A DNA stretch of 64,000 nucleotides, from positions 1-64,000 of the forward strand of contig NC_013524.1 in assembly GCF_000024985.1 (NCBI RefSeq), read 5' to 3'. Positions 17,911 through 28,472 of this stretch are shown here, in pieces. Position 1 is the stretch's first letter, and each line of letters begins with the position of its first letter. Made by a program: the position numbers and the translations under genes. The notes beneath the pieces were generated by a model. The model was not told the origin of the DNA, did no database searches, and saw only the letters and a program-made list of their open reading frames with translations. The DNA comes from Sphaerobacter thermophilus DSM 20745. GTDB taxonomy: Bacteria; Chloroflexota; Chloroflexia; Thermomicrobiales; Thermomicrobiaceae.

Positions 17911-18224
17911 ACGGAGAGGAGTCACTGACCCTCCTGGCAGCAAGCACAGACGGACAATTCAAGACCAGGGCGATCCAGCCTGCATCGGGCATTGACCCCG
18001 GAACTGGTGGTGGCAAGGATTGCTCCTGCGGAGTTTGGCACGAAAATAATTGCTGTTGGTTCTGCGATTCATGGGACCGTAGTTGCATCATCTGGAACTG
18101 CGCGGAGTGTGCGCTCTCTTGTTTCCAGCTCTGGACGTGCGCAGCGTGTATTATCGGCTGGTGCGGAATGGCCTCAGCAATCAGGTGCTGTACCCACTCG
18201 TGGTGGGCGAAGTGTTATTGCTAG
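17907..18224 (+). CDS. Extremely cysteine-rich peptide (16 Cys), candidate bacteriocin-like product
   Basis: From a GTG that overlaps the previous stop as GTGA, this 105-residue frame has a leader part ending GIDPGTGGGKD and then about 66 residues with 16 cysteines and 8 tryptophans (for example DCSCGVWHENNCCWFC). The frame is open upstream to 17835, where it reads SWHSRAFLYAVNG, so it is more likely the C-terminal domain of the preceding Tat-signal protein. A Cys-rich end on a Tat-exported precursor recalls halocin C8 of haloarchaea, but the cysteine spacing was not matched in detail. Its TAG stop lies 12 bases before the next gene, whose AGGAGG fits in the gap, which supports the frame being real. 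Confidence 0.7.
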   Translation: MNGEESLTLLAASTDGQFKTRAIQPASGIDPGTGGGKDCSCGVWHENNCCWFCDSWDRSCIIWNCAECALSCFQLWTCAACIIGWCGMASAIRCCTHSWWAKCYC

Positions 18225-18236
18225 GCAGGAGGCGAC

Positions 18237-18581
18237 ATGTTCCACTACCTGCGCACTGCTTTGCACTGGAGGCTGGTGCGCGCTGCGCTCTTCTCGCTCC
18301 TAGCCGGTGCAAGCACAGTCGGATTCTCGGCTGTGCCGCTTTCAGCGGTGTTAGCCGGGTTGCTGGTCGGGCTGATCGCCGGGTCCTGGTGGGCCCTAGC
18401 ACTAGCACCACTCGGGTTCGTCATCGGCGGACAGCTGGCTCCGATGCTGGGCCTGCCAGCCTCCACGCTGGAGCTACTGGACTGGGTTCTGGTTATCGCT
18501 CTTACCCTCGCTGGAGCGACTGGGGGAGTGACCATCGGGCGCTACCTAGCGGGACGACCTACCCCCGAGAATTCACGCTAG
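18237..18581 (+). CDS. Small polytopic membrane protein of the Cys-rich locus
   Basis: A 114-residue hydrophobic protein with three or four predicted helices (about 14-30, 33-50, 52-68 and 80-100) and a perfect AGGAGG ribosome site. It follows the Cys-rich frame by 12 bases, so it is co-transcribed. No family was recognised. By position it could be an immunity or export partner of the Cys-rich peptide, as small membrane proteins often are in bacteriocin loci; this is inference. The hairpin at 18606-18640 closes the unit. Confidence 0.75.
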   Translation: MFHYLRTALHWRLVRAALFSLLAGASTVGFSAVPLSAVLAGLLVGLIAGSWWALALAPLGFVIGGQLAPMLGLPASTLELLDWVLVIALTLAGATGGVTIGRYLAGRPTPENSR

Positions 18582-18605
18582 GGACGTTGGTCTGCTGATT
18601 TGTTC

Positions 18606-18640
18606 GCAGCCCCCGACGAAGCGAGTTCGTTGGGGGCTGC
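18606..18640 (+). terminator. Hairpin closing the Cys-rich locus
   Basis: A 15-bp stem (18606-18620 with 18626-18640, one G-T pair) and a GCGAG loop lie 24 bases after the last stop. The following GTCATCTT is only weakly T-rich. Confidence 0.7.
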
Positions 18641-18765
18641 GTCATCTTGCCCGCACGCGTGCGATTGTTCTTGGTAGCCCTCCACAGCCCACACAAAGCG
18701 GGGCCGGGCACCTAGCTGGCACTACCGTGTAAGGACCGTCCACAGACACCGTCAGCGGCTGCCTG

Positions 18766-21716
<2,951 letters not shown>

Positions 21717-23741
21717 ATGGGACAGGTGCTCGTCGGCGTCGATACGGGCGGGACGTTCACCGATTTCGTGCTGGTGGAGAACGGGACGGTCCGGGTGCAC
21801 AAGGTCCTGTCGACGCCGGATGACCCGGCCCGAGCGATCCTGCAGGGGTTGGAGGAGCTCGGCGTCGGGGAGGGGCTGGCTGCGGTCGTCCACGGCTCGA
21901 CGGTGGCGACCAACGCCGTGCTCGAGCGCAAGGGGGTGCCCACCGGGCTGGTGACCACGGCCGGGTTCCGCGATGTGCTGGAGATCGGTCGGCAGACTCG
22001 CCCGGCGCTCTACGACCTTCGGGTCGAGCGGGAGCCGCCGCTGGTGCCGCGCGAGCGCCGGTTTGAGGTCGTAGAGCGGCTGGATGAGCGGGGCGGCGTG
22101 CTGACGCCGCTCGACCCGGAGTCGGTGGCCGCGGCGGTTGCCGCGCTTCGCGAGGCCGGGGTGAAGTCGGTCGCGGTGTGTCTCCTCTTCAGCTTTGCGA
22201 ATCCGGAGCATGAGGCGGCGGTGGCTGAGGCGGTGCGCGCGGCTGGGATGCATGTTTCGGCCTCGCACGAGGTGCTGCCCGAGTTCCGCGAGTACGAGCG
22301 CACCAGCACGGTGGTGCTCAACGCCTACGTCGCCCCGCTCATGGACCGCTACCTGCGCCGTTTGGAAGACGAGTTGCCGCGCGGGGTGCCGCTGCGGATC
22401 ATGCAGTCTAACGGCGGCTCGATCTCGGCGGCGACGGCCCGGCGTGAGGCGGCGCGCACGCTGCTCTCCGGCCCGGCGGCCGGGGTGGTCGGGGCGGCCT
22501 ACGTTGCGAGCGCCTCCGGCTTCGAGCAGACGATCACCTTCGACATGGGGGGCACGTCGACCGACGTGGCGCTGATCGACGGCGCCATCACCGAGACGAC
22601 CGACGGCAAAATCGGCGGCTACCCGAGCAAGTTGCCGATGATCGACATCCACACCGTCGGCGCGGGCGGCGGCAGCATCGCCTGGTTCGACACCGGCGGT
22701 GCGCTGCGCGTCGGGCCGGTTTCGGCAGGCGCCGATCCGGGTCCGGCGGCCTACGGACGTGGGGGCGAGGCGCCGACGGTGACCGATGCCAACGTCGTGC
22801 TAGGGCGGCTGATCCCCGAGGGGTTCCTCGGCGGCGGTATGGCGCTCGATGTGGCGGCGGCGCGACGCGCGCTCGGGACCGTCGCCGAGCGCCTTGGGAC
22901 GAGCCCTGAGGCGGCGGCGCTCGGGGTGATCCGCGTGGCGAACGCCAACATGGAGGCGGCGATCCGGGTCATCTCCGTGGCGCGCGGGCACGACCCGCGG
23001 CGATTCACGCTGGTGGCCTTCGGCGGCGCCGGGCCGTTGCATGCGTGCGAACTGGCGGCCAACCTGCGTATCCCGCGGGTGCTGATTCCGGCAACGCCGG
23101 GCGTGCTCTCAGCGCTGGGAATGCTCGCGGCCGACGTGGTCAAGGATTACGTGCGCACCGTGATGGTCCCGGCGACGGGAGCCGCCGAGGTGGTCGACCC
23201 GGTGCTGGCGGAGCTGGCCGATCAGGGGCGTGCGGACCTGCTGGCCGAGGGGCTTCCCGACGAGCGCATCACCATCGAGCGAATGCTCGACCTGCGCTAT
23301 GTCGGCCAGTCGTACGAGCTGGTGGTTCCCTACGAGGGAGACATGGCCGCGGCAATTGCGGCCTTCCACGCGGCCCACGAGCGGCGCTTCGGCTACAGCG
23401 ACCCGGCCGAGCCGGTCGAGGTGGTCAACTGCCGGGTCAAGGCGCGCGGGCTGGCCGAGCGGCCGGAGCTGCCGCGGCGTGAGGTCGACCCCAACGCTCG
23501 GGTCGAACCGCTCATGCACCGGCCGGTCGTCTTCGCCGGGGCTGACGGACCGGAGACGCGGGAGACGCCGATCTACGACCGGGCCACCCTGGTGCCGGGG
23601 GCGCGGCTGCGCGGCCCGGCCGTGGTGACGCAGTACGACACGACGACGGTCGTGCCGCCAGGCTGGGGCGGCTGGGTGGACGCGGTGGGCAATTTGATCC
23701 TGGAGCCGACGCCGGAGGAGGGGGCGCGCGATGGCGATTGA
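21717..23741 (+). CDS. hyuA: Hydantoinase/5-oxoprolinase family subunit A
   Basis: ATP-dependent hydantoinase/oxoprolinase alpha-type subunit, 674 residues. The sugar-kinase-like nucleotide fold shows GVDTGGTFTDFVLVE at 7-21 and ITFDMGGTSTDVALI near 270, with GGGSIAWFD and GGAGPLHACELA further on. Together with HyuB it opens cyclic amides such as hydantoins or 5-oxoproline (or, in acetone-carboxylase relatives, carboxylates ketones) at the cost of ATP. The ATG has GAGGTGAGGG upstream. The next gene, the partner subunit, overlaps by 11 bases. Exact substrate cannot be read from sequence. Confidence 0.92.
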   Translation: MGQVLVGVDTGGTFTDFVLVENGTVRVHKVLSTPDDPARAILQGLEELGVGEGLAAVVHGSTVATNAVLERKGVPTGLVTTAGFRDVLEIGRQTRPALYDLRVEREPPLVPRERRFEVVERLDERGGVLTPLDPESVAAAVAALREAGVKSVAVCLLFSFANPEHEAAVAEAVRAAGMHVSASHEVLPEFREYERTSTVVLNAYVAPLMDRYLRRLEDELPRGVPLRIMQSNGGSISAATARREAARTLLSGPAAGVVGAAYVASASGFEQTITFDMGGTSTDVALIDGAITETTDGKIGGYPSKLPMIDIHTVGAGGGSIAWFDTGGALRVGPVSAGADPGPAAYGRGGEAPTVTDANVVLGRLIPEGFLGGGMALDVAAARRALGTVAERLGTSPEAAALGVIRVANANMEAAIRVISVARGHDPRRFTLVAFGGAGPLHACELAANLRIPRVLIPATPGVLSALGMLAADVVKDYVRTVMVPATGAAEVVDPVLAELADQGRADLLAEGLPDERITIERMLDLRYVGQSYELVVPYEGDMAAAIAAFHAAHERRFGYSDPAEPVEVVNCRVKARGLAERPELPRREVDPNARVEPLMHRPVVFAGADGPETRETPIYDRATLVPGARLRGPAVVTQYDTTTVVPPGWGGWVDAVGNLILEPTPEEGARDGD

Positions 23742-25323
23742 GCCGGAGGTGCTGGTCGATCCGGTCAGCCTGGAGATCTTCCGCAGTGCGCTGACGGCGA
23801 TCGCCGAAGAGATGGGCGCAGTGCTGACGCGGAGCGGCTACTCGCCCAACATCAAGGAGCGCCGCGACTTCTCCTGCGCCCTGTTCGACCGCCAGGGGCG
23901 GCTGCTGGCGCAGGCGGCCCACATCCCGGTCCACCTGGGCGCCATGCCCGACTCGGTCGCGGCGGCGCTGGCGGCTTTCGACACGTTCGCGCCGGGCGAC
24001 GTGGTCGCGCTCAACGACCCCTTCGCCGGGGGGACTCACCTGCCTGACATCACCCTCATCTCCCCGATCTACGTGACCGTCGACGGAGAGTCGGTCCTGG
24101 CCGGCTTCGCGGCCAACCGGGCGCACCACGCCGACGTCGGCGGCATGTCGGCCGGTTCGATGCCGGTGGCCAGTGAGATCTACCAGGAGGGGATCATCAT
24201 CCCGCCGATCAAGCTCTGGGAGGCGGGACAGCCGAACCGGGCCGCGCTGGCGCTGCTGCTGCGCAACGTGCGCACGCCCGACGAGCGGCGTGGCGACCTG
24301 ACGGCGCAGGTGGCGGCCAATCGCACCGCCGAGCGGCGCCTGCAGGAGCTGGTCGAACGCTACGGGTTGCCGACGGTCGAGGCCCATGGAGAGGCGCTCA
24401 TCGCCTATGCCGAGCGGATCACGCGGGCGACGATCGAGCAGATCCCGGACGGGGTGTACCGCTTCACCGATTACCTCGACGACGACGGGATCAACGGGCG
24501 CCCGCTGCCGATCGTGGCGACCGTGACGGTCGAGGGCGGCACGATGACGGTCGACTTCAGCGGCAGTGCCCCGGAGGCGGAGGGGAGCATCAACGCCGTC
24601 GCCTCGGTTGCCAAGTCGGCGGTGTACTACGTGGTCCGCTGCCTGATGCCGCCCGACGCGCCGATGAACCACGGCACCTTCGCGCCGGTGACCGTCCACG
24701 CCCCGGAGGGGACGGTGGTCAATGCCCGCCCGCCACGGCCGGTGGCCGGGGGCAACGTCGAGTGCTCGCAGCGCATCACCGACGCCGTGCTGGGGGCGCT
24801 GGCCCAGGCGCTGCCCGGTGTCATCCCGGCCGCGAGCCAGGGGACGATGAACAACGTGACGGCCGGGGGGATTGACCCGCGCACAGGCCAGCCCTTCGCC
24901 TACTACGAGACGATGGGCGGCGGCATGGGCGCGCGCCAGGGGCTCGACGGGCTCTCGGGCGTTCATGTCCACATGAGCAACACGCTCAACACCCCGGTTG
25001 AGGCTTTCGAGTACGCCTACCCGATGCGCATCGGTGCCTACCGGCTGCGCGACGGCTCCGGCGGGGCCGGGGCGGCGCGCGGCGGCGACGGGTTGGAGCG
25101 GGAAATCGCCTTCCTGGTGCCGACCGAGGTGACGCTGCTGACCGAACGGCGGCGGCTGGCCCCCTGGGGGCTTCAGGGTGGTGAGCCGGGTGCACCCGGT
25201 GAGAACCTGCTCGTGCGCAACGGCGAGGTCACCAAGCTCCCGGGTAAGGTGCGCTTTTCGGCACGCCCGGGCGACCGCCTGGTGATCCGCTCCCCCGGCG
25301 GCGGCGGCTGGGGCAAGCCGTAA
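23731..25323 (+). CDS. hyuB: Hydantoinase/5-oxoprolinase family subunit B
   Basis: Partner subunit of 530 residues with the family markers ERRDFSCALFDRQGRLLAQAAHIPVHLG, GDVVALNDPFAGGTHLPDIT, VGGMSAGSMP and NPRPVAGGNVECSQR-like NARPPRPVAGGNVE. It overlaps the end of hyuA by 11 bases, so the pair is translationally coupled. The glycine-rich end (GGAGAARGGDG, SPGGGGWG) is typical of HyuB. With two formamidase-like genes, an asparaginase-type hydrolase and an amidase elsewhere in the window, it adds to an amide-degrading gene set. Confidence 0.93.
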   Translation: MAIEPEVLVDPVSLEIFRSALTAIAEEMGAVLTRSGYSPNIKERRDFSCALFDRQGRLLAQAAHIPVHLGAMPDSVAAALAAFDTFAPGDVVALNDPFAGGTHLPDITLISPIYVTVDGESVLAGFAANRAHHADVGGMSAGSMPVASEIYQEGIIIPPIKLWEAGQPNRAALALLLRNVRTPDERRGDLTAQVAANRTAERRLQELVERYGLPTVEAHGEALIAYAERITRATIEQIPDGVYRFTDYLDDDGINGRPLPIVATVTVEGGTMTVDFSGSAPEAEGSINAVASVAKSAVYYVVRCLMPPDAPMNHGTFAPVTVHAPEGTVVNARPPRPVAGGNVECSQRITDAVLGALAQALPGVIPAASQGTMNNVTAGGIDPRTGQPFAYYETMGGGMGARQGLDGLSGVHVHMSNTLNTPVEAFEYAYPMRIGAYRLRDGSGGAGAARGGDGLEREIAFLVPTEVTLLTERRRLAPWGLQGGEPGAPGENLLVRNGEVTKLPGKVRFSARPGDRLVIRSPGGGGWGKP

Positions 25324-25366
25324 CGTCCCACGGTGCACACGACAAGCAGACATTGACATGGGAAAC

Positions 25367-25395
25367 CCGCCCGCATCGGTGCACGATGCGGGCGG
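25367..25395 (+). terminator. Hairpin after hyuAB, no T tract
   Basis: Perfect 12-bp arms (25367-25378, 25384-25395) around GTGCA, 44 bases after the hyuB stop. Confidence 0.55.
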
Positions 25396-25513
25396 ATCGC
25401 TTACTGGAATTGAACGTGTGCGTGAGGCGGGTTGAGGGGCCGTGCCCGCCGCAGGCTGCTGATACCGAGCGAGGGTGATTGCTTGCGCTCGTGTCATTCT
25501 GCGCTTGTCTTCG

Positions 25514-25560
25514 TGTCATCCTGAGCGAAGCGAAGGATGACATACACTGCTCAGGATGAC
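25514..25560. repeat. Dispersed TGTCATCCTGAGCG repeat, copy 2 (short)
   Basis: GTCATCCTGAGC with GCTCAGGATGAC at the far end and CGAAGGATGACA between. It lies in the 374-base gap between hyuB and the ferritin-VIT gene; the rest of that gap shows only the hairpin at 25367-25395. Confidence 0.8.
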
Positions 25561-25697
25561 CCATGCGGGAGAGCCTAACCGCACGTGACATGAGCGCAGA
25601 CGGGTCATTGACTCATGCCGAAACACGCCCCGTATGGCGCCATGCCTGCTGTGCGCTTATCATGCGCCTGCGGACCCGATCAGGGAAGGGAGGACCG

Positions 25698-26825
25698 ATG
25701 ACAGCCGCGGATATCGAGCGCTACCGACGCAATCTGCAGGCAGAGATCGAAGGGGTGGCTCTCTACCGGACGCTGAGCGAGGTCGAGCCGTCGCCGGAGC
25801 TGGGCACGGTCTATGCGCGCCTGGCGGAGACCGAGGAGCGGCACGCTGCGTACTGGCGCGACAAGCTGCGCGAGGCAGGAGCGACCGGTCCTGAGCCGGG
25901 GATTGGCTGGCGTACCCGGTTGCTGATGTGGCTCGCGCGGCGGTTCGGTCCGGCACTGGTGCTGCCGACGGTGATCGGCAACGAGCAGAGCGACAGCCAC
26001 AAGTACGACACACAGCCCGACGCCCGCGGTGCCGGGCTCGCGGCCGATGAGCGCTCGCACGCCCGCCTGTTCCGCATGATCGGGCGGGTGACTCCGTCAG
26101 GCGTGCCCGGGAGTGCGATCGCCCAGTTCGAAGGGCGTCACCGAGCGGCCGGGGGCAACGCTCTGCGCGCTGCGGTGCTCGGGGCCAACGATGGCCTGGT
26201 ATCGAACGTCAGCCTGGTCATGGGCGTGGCGGGCGCCGACCTGGCGCCCCGGAGCATCCTCGTGACCGGCCTTGCCGGGCTGCTGGCTGGTTCCCTCTCC
26301 ATGGCGATGGGCGAGTGGCTCTCGGTCCAGAGCGCGCGGGAACTCTATGAGCACCAGATCGCGGTCGAGCGGGAAGAGCTGGAAGCCTTCCCCGACGAAG
26401 AGATCGAGGAGCTGACCCTTATCTTCCGTTCGCGCGGCATGGACGAAGCGGCCGCTCGGGCGCTGGCTCAACGGATGACCGGCGACCCCGCTGTCGCACT
26501 TGACACACTTGCGCGCGAGGAGCTGGGGATCAACCCGGAGGAGCTGGGCGGCTCTGCGTGGGAGGCCGCGATCTCCTCGTTCCTGCTCTTCGCCATCGGC
26601 GCAATCATCCCGGTCTTCCCGTATTTCTTCACGGGCGGCCTGACCGCCGTGGGGATCAGCCTCGCCCTGACGGCGGTCGCGCTCTTCCTCATCGGCGCCG
26701 GGATCACCGTCATCACGGGCCGCAACGCTCTCTACTCCGGCCTTCGGCAGGTCGCCATCGGCAGCGCCGCCGCGCTCATCACCTTCGCGATCGGCCGCCT
26801 CGTCGGCGTCAGCATGATCGGCTGA
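25698..26825 (+). CDS. Ferritin-like domain fused to VIT1/CCC1 metal transporter
   Basis: A 375-residue protein in two parts. Residues 1-140 form a ferritin-like (rubrerythrin-type) four-helix segment with metal ligands in EIEGVALY, ETEERHAAYW and ADERSHARLF. Residues about 150-375 are a VIT1/CCC1 domain (AAVLGANDGLVSNVSLVMGVAG, GSLSMAMGEWLSVQSARELY) with five helices, the iron/manganese exporter family. The ATG at 25698 follows GGGAAGGGAGG; an earlier in-frame ATG has no such site and adds unrelated residues. Similar fusions (MbfA/Erv1) export iron and limit peroxide stress, which suits the peroxiredoxin encoded nearby. Metal is inferred. Confidence 0.9.
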   Translation: MTAADIERYRRNLQAEIEGVALYRTLSEVEPSPELGTVYARLAETEERHAAYWRDKLREAGATGPEPGIGWRTRLLMWLARRFGPALVLPTVIGNEQSDSHKYDTQPDARGAGLAADERSHARLFRMIGRVTPSGVPGSAIAQFEGRHRAAGGNALRAAVLGANDGLVSNVSLVMGVAGADLAPRSILVTGLAGLLAGSLSMAMGEWLSVQSARELYEHQIAVEREELEAFPDEEIEELTLIFRSRGMDEAAARALAQRMTGDPAVALDTLAREELGINPEELGGSAWEAAISSFLLFAIGAIIPVFPYFFTGGLTAVGISLALTAVALFLIGAGITVITGRNALYSGLRQVAIGSAAALITFAIGRLVGVSMIG

Positions 26826-26858
26826 GGGGCGCGCTGCTCCATAGGGCTGCCGGCAAGC

Positions 26859-26889
26859 GGGCGGCGACGGCATCACGGCGTCGCCGCCC
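26859..26889. terminator. Hairpin between convergent genes
   Basis: Eleven-bp GC arms (26859-26869, 26879-26889) and a 9-base loop lie between the ferritin-VIT stop and the asparaginase-type gene on the other strand; it could serve both. Confidence 0.5.
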
Positions 26890-26921
26890 AGCGTGCTGTC
26901 GCTTATTCGATGCGCGTCGTC

Positions 26922-27893
26922 CTACTCCTCCCGTAGGGGGACGTGGATCCGGGGGCGTTCTTCGTAGTCGTCCATCTCGGTTGTTTGGAAGACATAGCGG
27001 GCGGCGAGGCTGGTGGAGGCGGCGGCGACGTTGCCGTGCCGGTCCATGGCGACGATGTTCATGACGTTGTCGCGCTCGGCGTAGGGGTCGACGAGGGCAC
27101 GCAGGTCGAGCATCGCCGTGCGGAGGGCGTCCTCCAGCGTCATGCCCTGGCGCAGGTAGGTGACGACGCTGTGGGCGGAGGCGGCTCGGATCGCCATCTC
27201 GCCGCGGCCGGTGCAGGCGGCGGCGCCGAAGCGCGAGTCGGCGTAGTTGCCGGCGCCGATGATGGGAGAGTCGCCCAGGCGGCCGGGCCACTTGAAGCCC
27301 CAGCCGCTGGTGGAGACGGCGCTGGCGATGTTGCCCTGGGTGTCGCGGACGATGACGTTGGTGGTGCCGAAGATCTCCTTGTGGAGGAGCTTCGTCCAGT
27401 CCTTGACGACGCTCATGTAGAGGCTGAACTGGTCCTCGTAGGTTTCGCCCTCTACCGGTCCGCCGTCCTCACCGAGGATGTGGCGCCGCCACTCCTGCTC
27501 CGCCTCCTCGGTCAGGAGGTTGGCGGTCTGGAAGCCGTGGACGCGGGCGAAGAGCTCGGCACCCTCGCCGACCAGCATCACGTGGGGCGTGACCTCCATG
27601 ACCTTACGGGCGATCTCGATCGGGTGGGGGTAGTTCTTGACGGCGCCGACCGCGCCCGCCGCGAGGGTCGTGCCGTCCATGATGCTGGCGTCGAGCTCGA
27701 CCTGCCCGAGGATGTTGGGGATCCCGCCCGTGCCGACGCTGTGGTCCTCGAGGTTGTCCTCGATCACTTTGACCGCCGCAACGGCGGCGTCGAGCGCGCT
27801 CCCGCCCGCGCGCAGGATCTCCATCGCCGCGGGGAACCCGACCCGGGAGTTGTAGCTCCCGACGATGACGCCGACCTGTGCTCCGCTTCCCAC
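26922..27893 (-). CDS. N4-glycosylasparaginase/isoaspartyl peptidase family Ntn hydrolase
   Basis: A 323-residue Ntn-hydrolase precursor of the asparaginase-2 family, expected to cleave itself into alpha and beta chains. The probable nucleophile is T177 in IFGTTNVIVRDTQGNIA, followed by STSGWGFKWPGRLGDSPIIGAGNYAD, which matches the glycosylasparaginase beta-chain start and substrate-binding arginine/glycine loop; CTGRGE completes the site. The usual HDTIG is FGTTN here, so the side residues differ. No signal peptide. It releases aspartate and ammonia or GlcNAc-amine from asparagine-type substrates; bacterial substrate unknown. A TACAAT element (27972-27977, minus) is 79 bases before the start. 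Confidence 0.87.
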   Translation of the reverse strand: MGSGAQVGVIVGSYNSRVGFPAAMEILRAGGSALDAAVAAVKVIEDNLEDHSVGTGGIPNILGQVELDASIMDGTTLAAGAVGAVKNYPHPIEIARKVMEVTPHVMLVGEGAELFARVHGFQTANLLTEEAEQEWRRHILGEDGGPVEGETYEDQFSLYMSVVKDWTKLLHKEIFGTTNVIVRDTQGNIASAVSTSGWGFKWPGRLGDSPIIGAGNYADSRFGAAACTGRGEMAIRAASAHSVVTYLRQGMTLEDALRTAMLDLRALVDPYAERDNVMNIVAMDRHGNVAAASTSLAARYVFQTTEMDDYEERPRIHVPLREE

Positions 27894-27971
27894 CTCGCTG
27901 CCCTTCCCTCTCCGGGTGCCGCGCCCGGCGCTCCGGGCGCGGTTTCGCTTGCGCTCCGATCTCGTGCCGGG

Positions 27972-27977
27972 ATTGTA
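27972..27977 (-). promoter_or_regulatory. Possible -10 (TACAAT) of the asparaginase-type gene
   Basis: Minus-strand TACAAT about 79 bases upstream of the ATG, within the gap after the peroxiredoxin gene. No -35 match. Confidence 0.35.
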
Positions 27978-28004
27978 GCCGAAGCCGGACGGCGTGGGCG
28001 GTGG

Positions 28005-28472
28005 TCAGTCGCTGAGCTGGTCGAGGTGGGTGAGGAGGTCATCGACGGTGGGGATGTCGCGCATCGAACGGCCGTCGTGGCGGAAGCGGATCACCCCGGC
28101 GGGTTCGACGATGAGCACCGCCGGCATGCGGCCGAAACGGAGCAAGCGGACCTGCTGGCCGTAACGCCTGGCTACCGCGTGGCCGGGGTCGGTCAGGCCG
28201 GGGAAGGGGATGTGCTCCCGCTCCCAATAGGTGCGCACGGCATCCGGGCGGTCTGGAGCGATGGCGAGGATCTCAGCGCCGCGCTCTTGGAACTGCTGAT
28301 AGTTGTCGCGCAACTGCGCGAGCTGCCGGCGGCAGTGTGGTCAAAGCAGCCCGCGTAGGAACACCAGCACGACGGGGCCGCGCTGGAGCACCTCAGAGAG
28401 GCGGATATCCCGCCCGTGCGTGTCGCGCAGCGTGAAATCCGGCGCAGTCGTCGGGTGTTCGGGACGGATCAC
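28005..28472 (-). CDS. Selenocysteine peroxiredoxin-like (AhpC/TSA) protein, UGA at codon 44
   Basis: Read through the TGA at 28343-28341, this frame gives a 155-residue thioredoxin-fold protein of the AhpC/TSA peroxiredoxin-like family: HPTTAPDFTLRDTHGRDI, VVLVFLRGLL-U44-PHC47-RRQLAQL, then GAEILAIAPD, PFPGLTDP and PAVLIVEPAGVIRF. Sec replaces the first cysteine of the family's CPxC active site. The GTG start overlaps the stop of the upstream alpha/beta hydrolase gene (GTGA) with AGAGGAGC before it, so coupling fixes the start. A hairpin with an AGTT loop lies 26 bases after the UGA. It probably reduces peroxides or disulfides in the cytosol. Default gene callers would give only a headless fragment from 28313, losing the active site. 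Confidence 0.85.
28306..28321 (-). promoter_or_regulatory. Candidate SECIS hairpin in the peroxiredoxin mRNA
   Basis: On the minus strand TCGCGC (28321-28316) pairs with GCGCGA (28311-28306) around AGTT, 26 bases after the UGA and within the range known for bacterial SECIS. A second small hairpin CTGCC-GCC-GGCAG (28335-28323) lies closer. The fit is weaker than for fdhA. Confidence 0.5.

Noticed and set aside
17992-18303. 103-codon frame overlapping the Cys-rich peptide
   Set aside because: It lacks a ribosome site and overlaps the start of the next gene, while the Cys-rich frame stops just before that gene's AGGAGG.
23512-25497. 661-codon minus-strand frame
   Set aside because: Lies over hyuAB, whose family motifs are complete on the plus strand.
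28005-28313. Short peroxiredoxin gene starting at 28313
   Set aside because: The frame extends through a Sec UGA to a coupled GTG at 28472 and includes the active site; the short form would be inactive.
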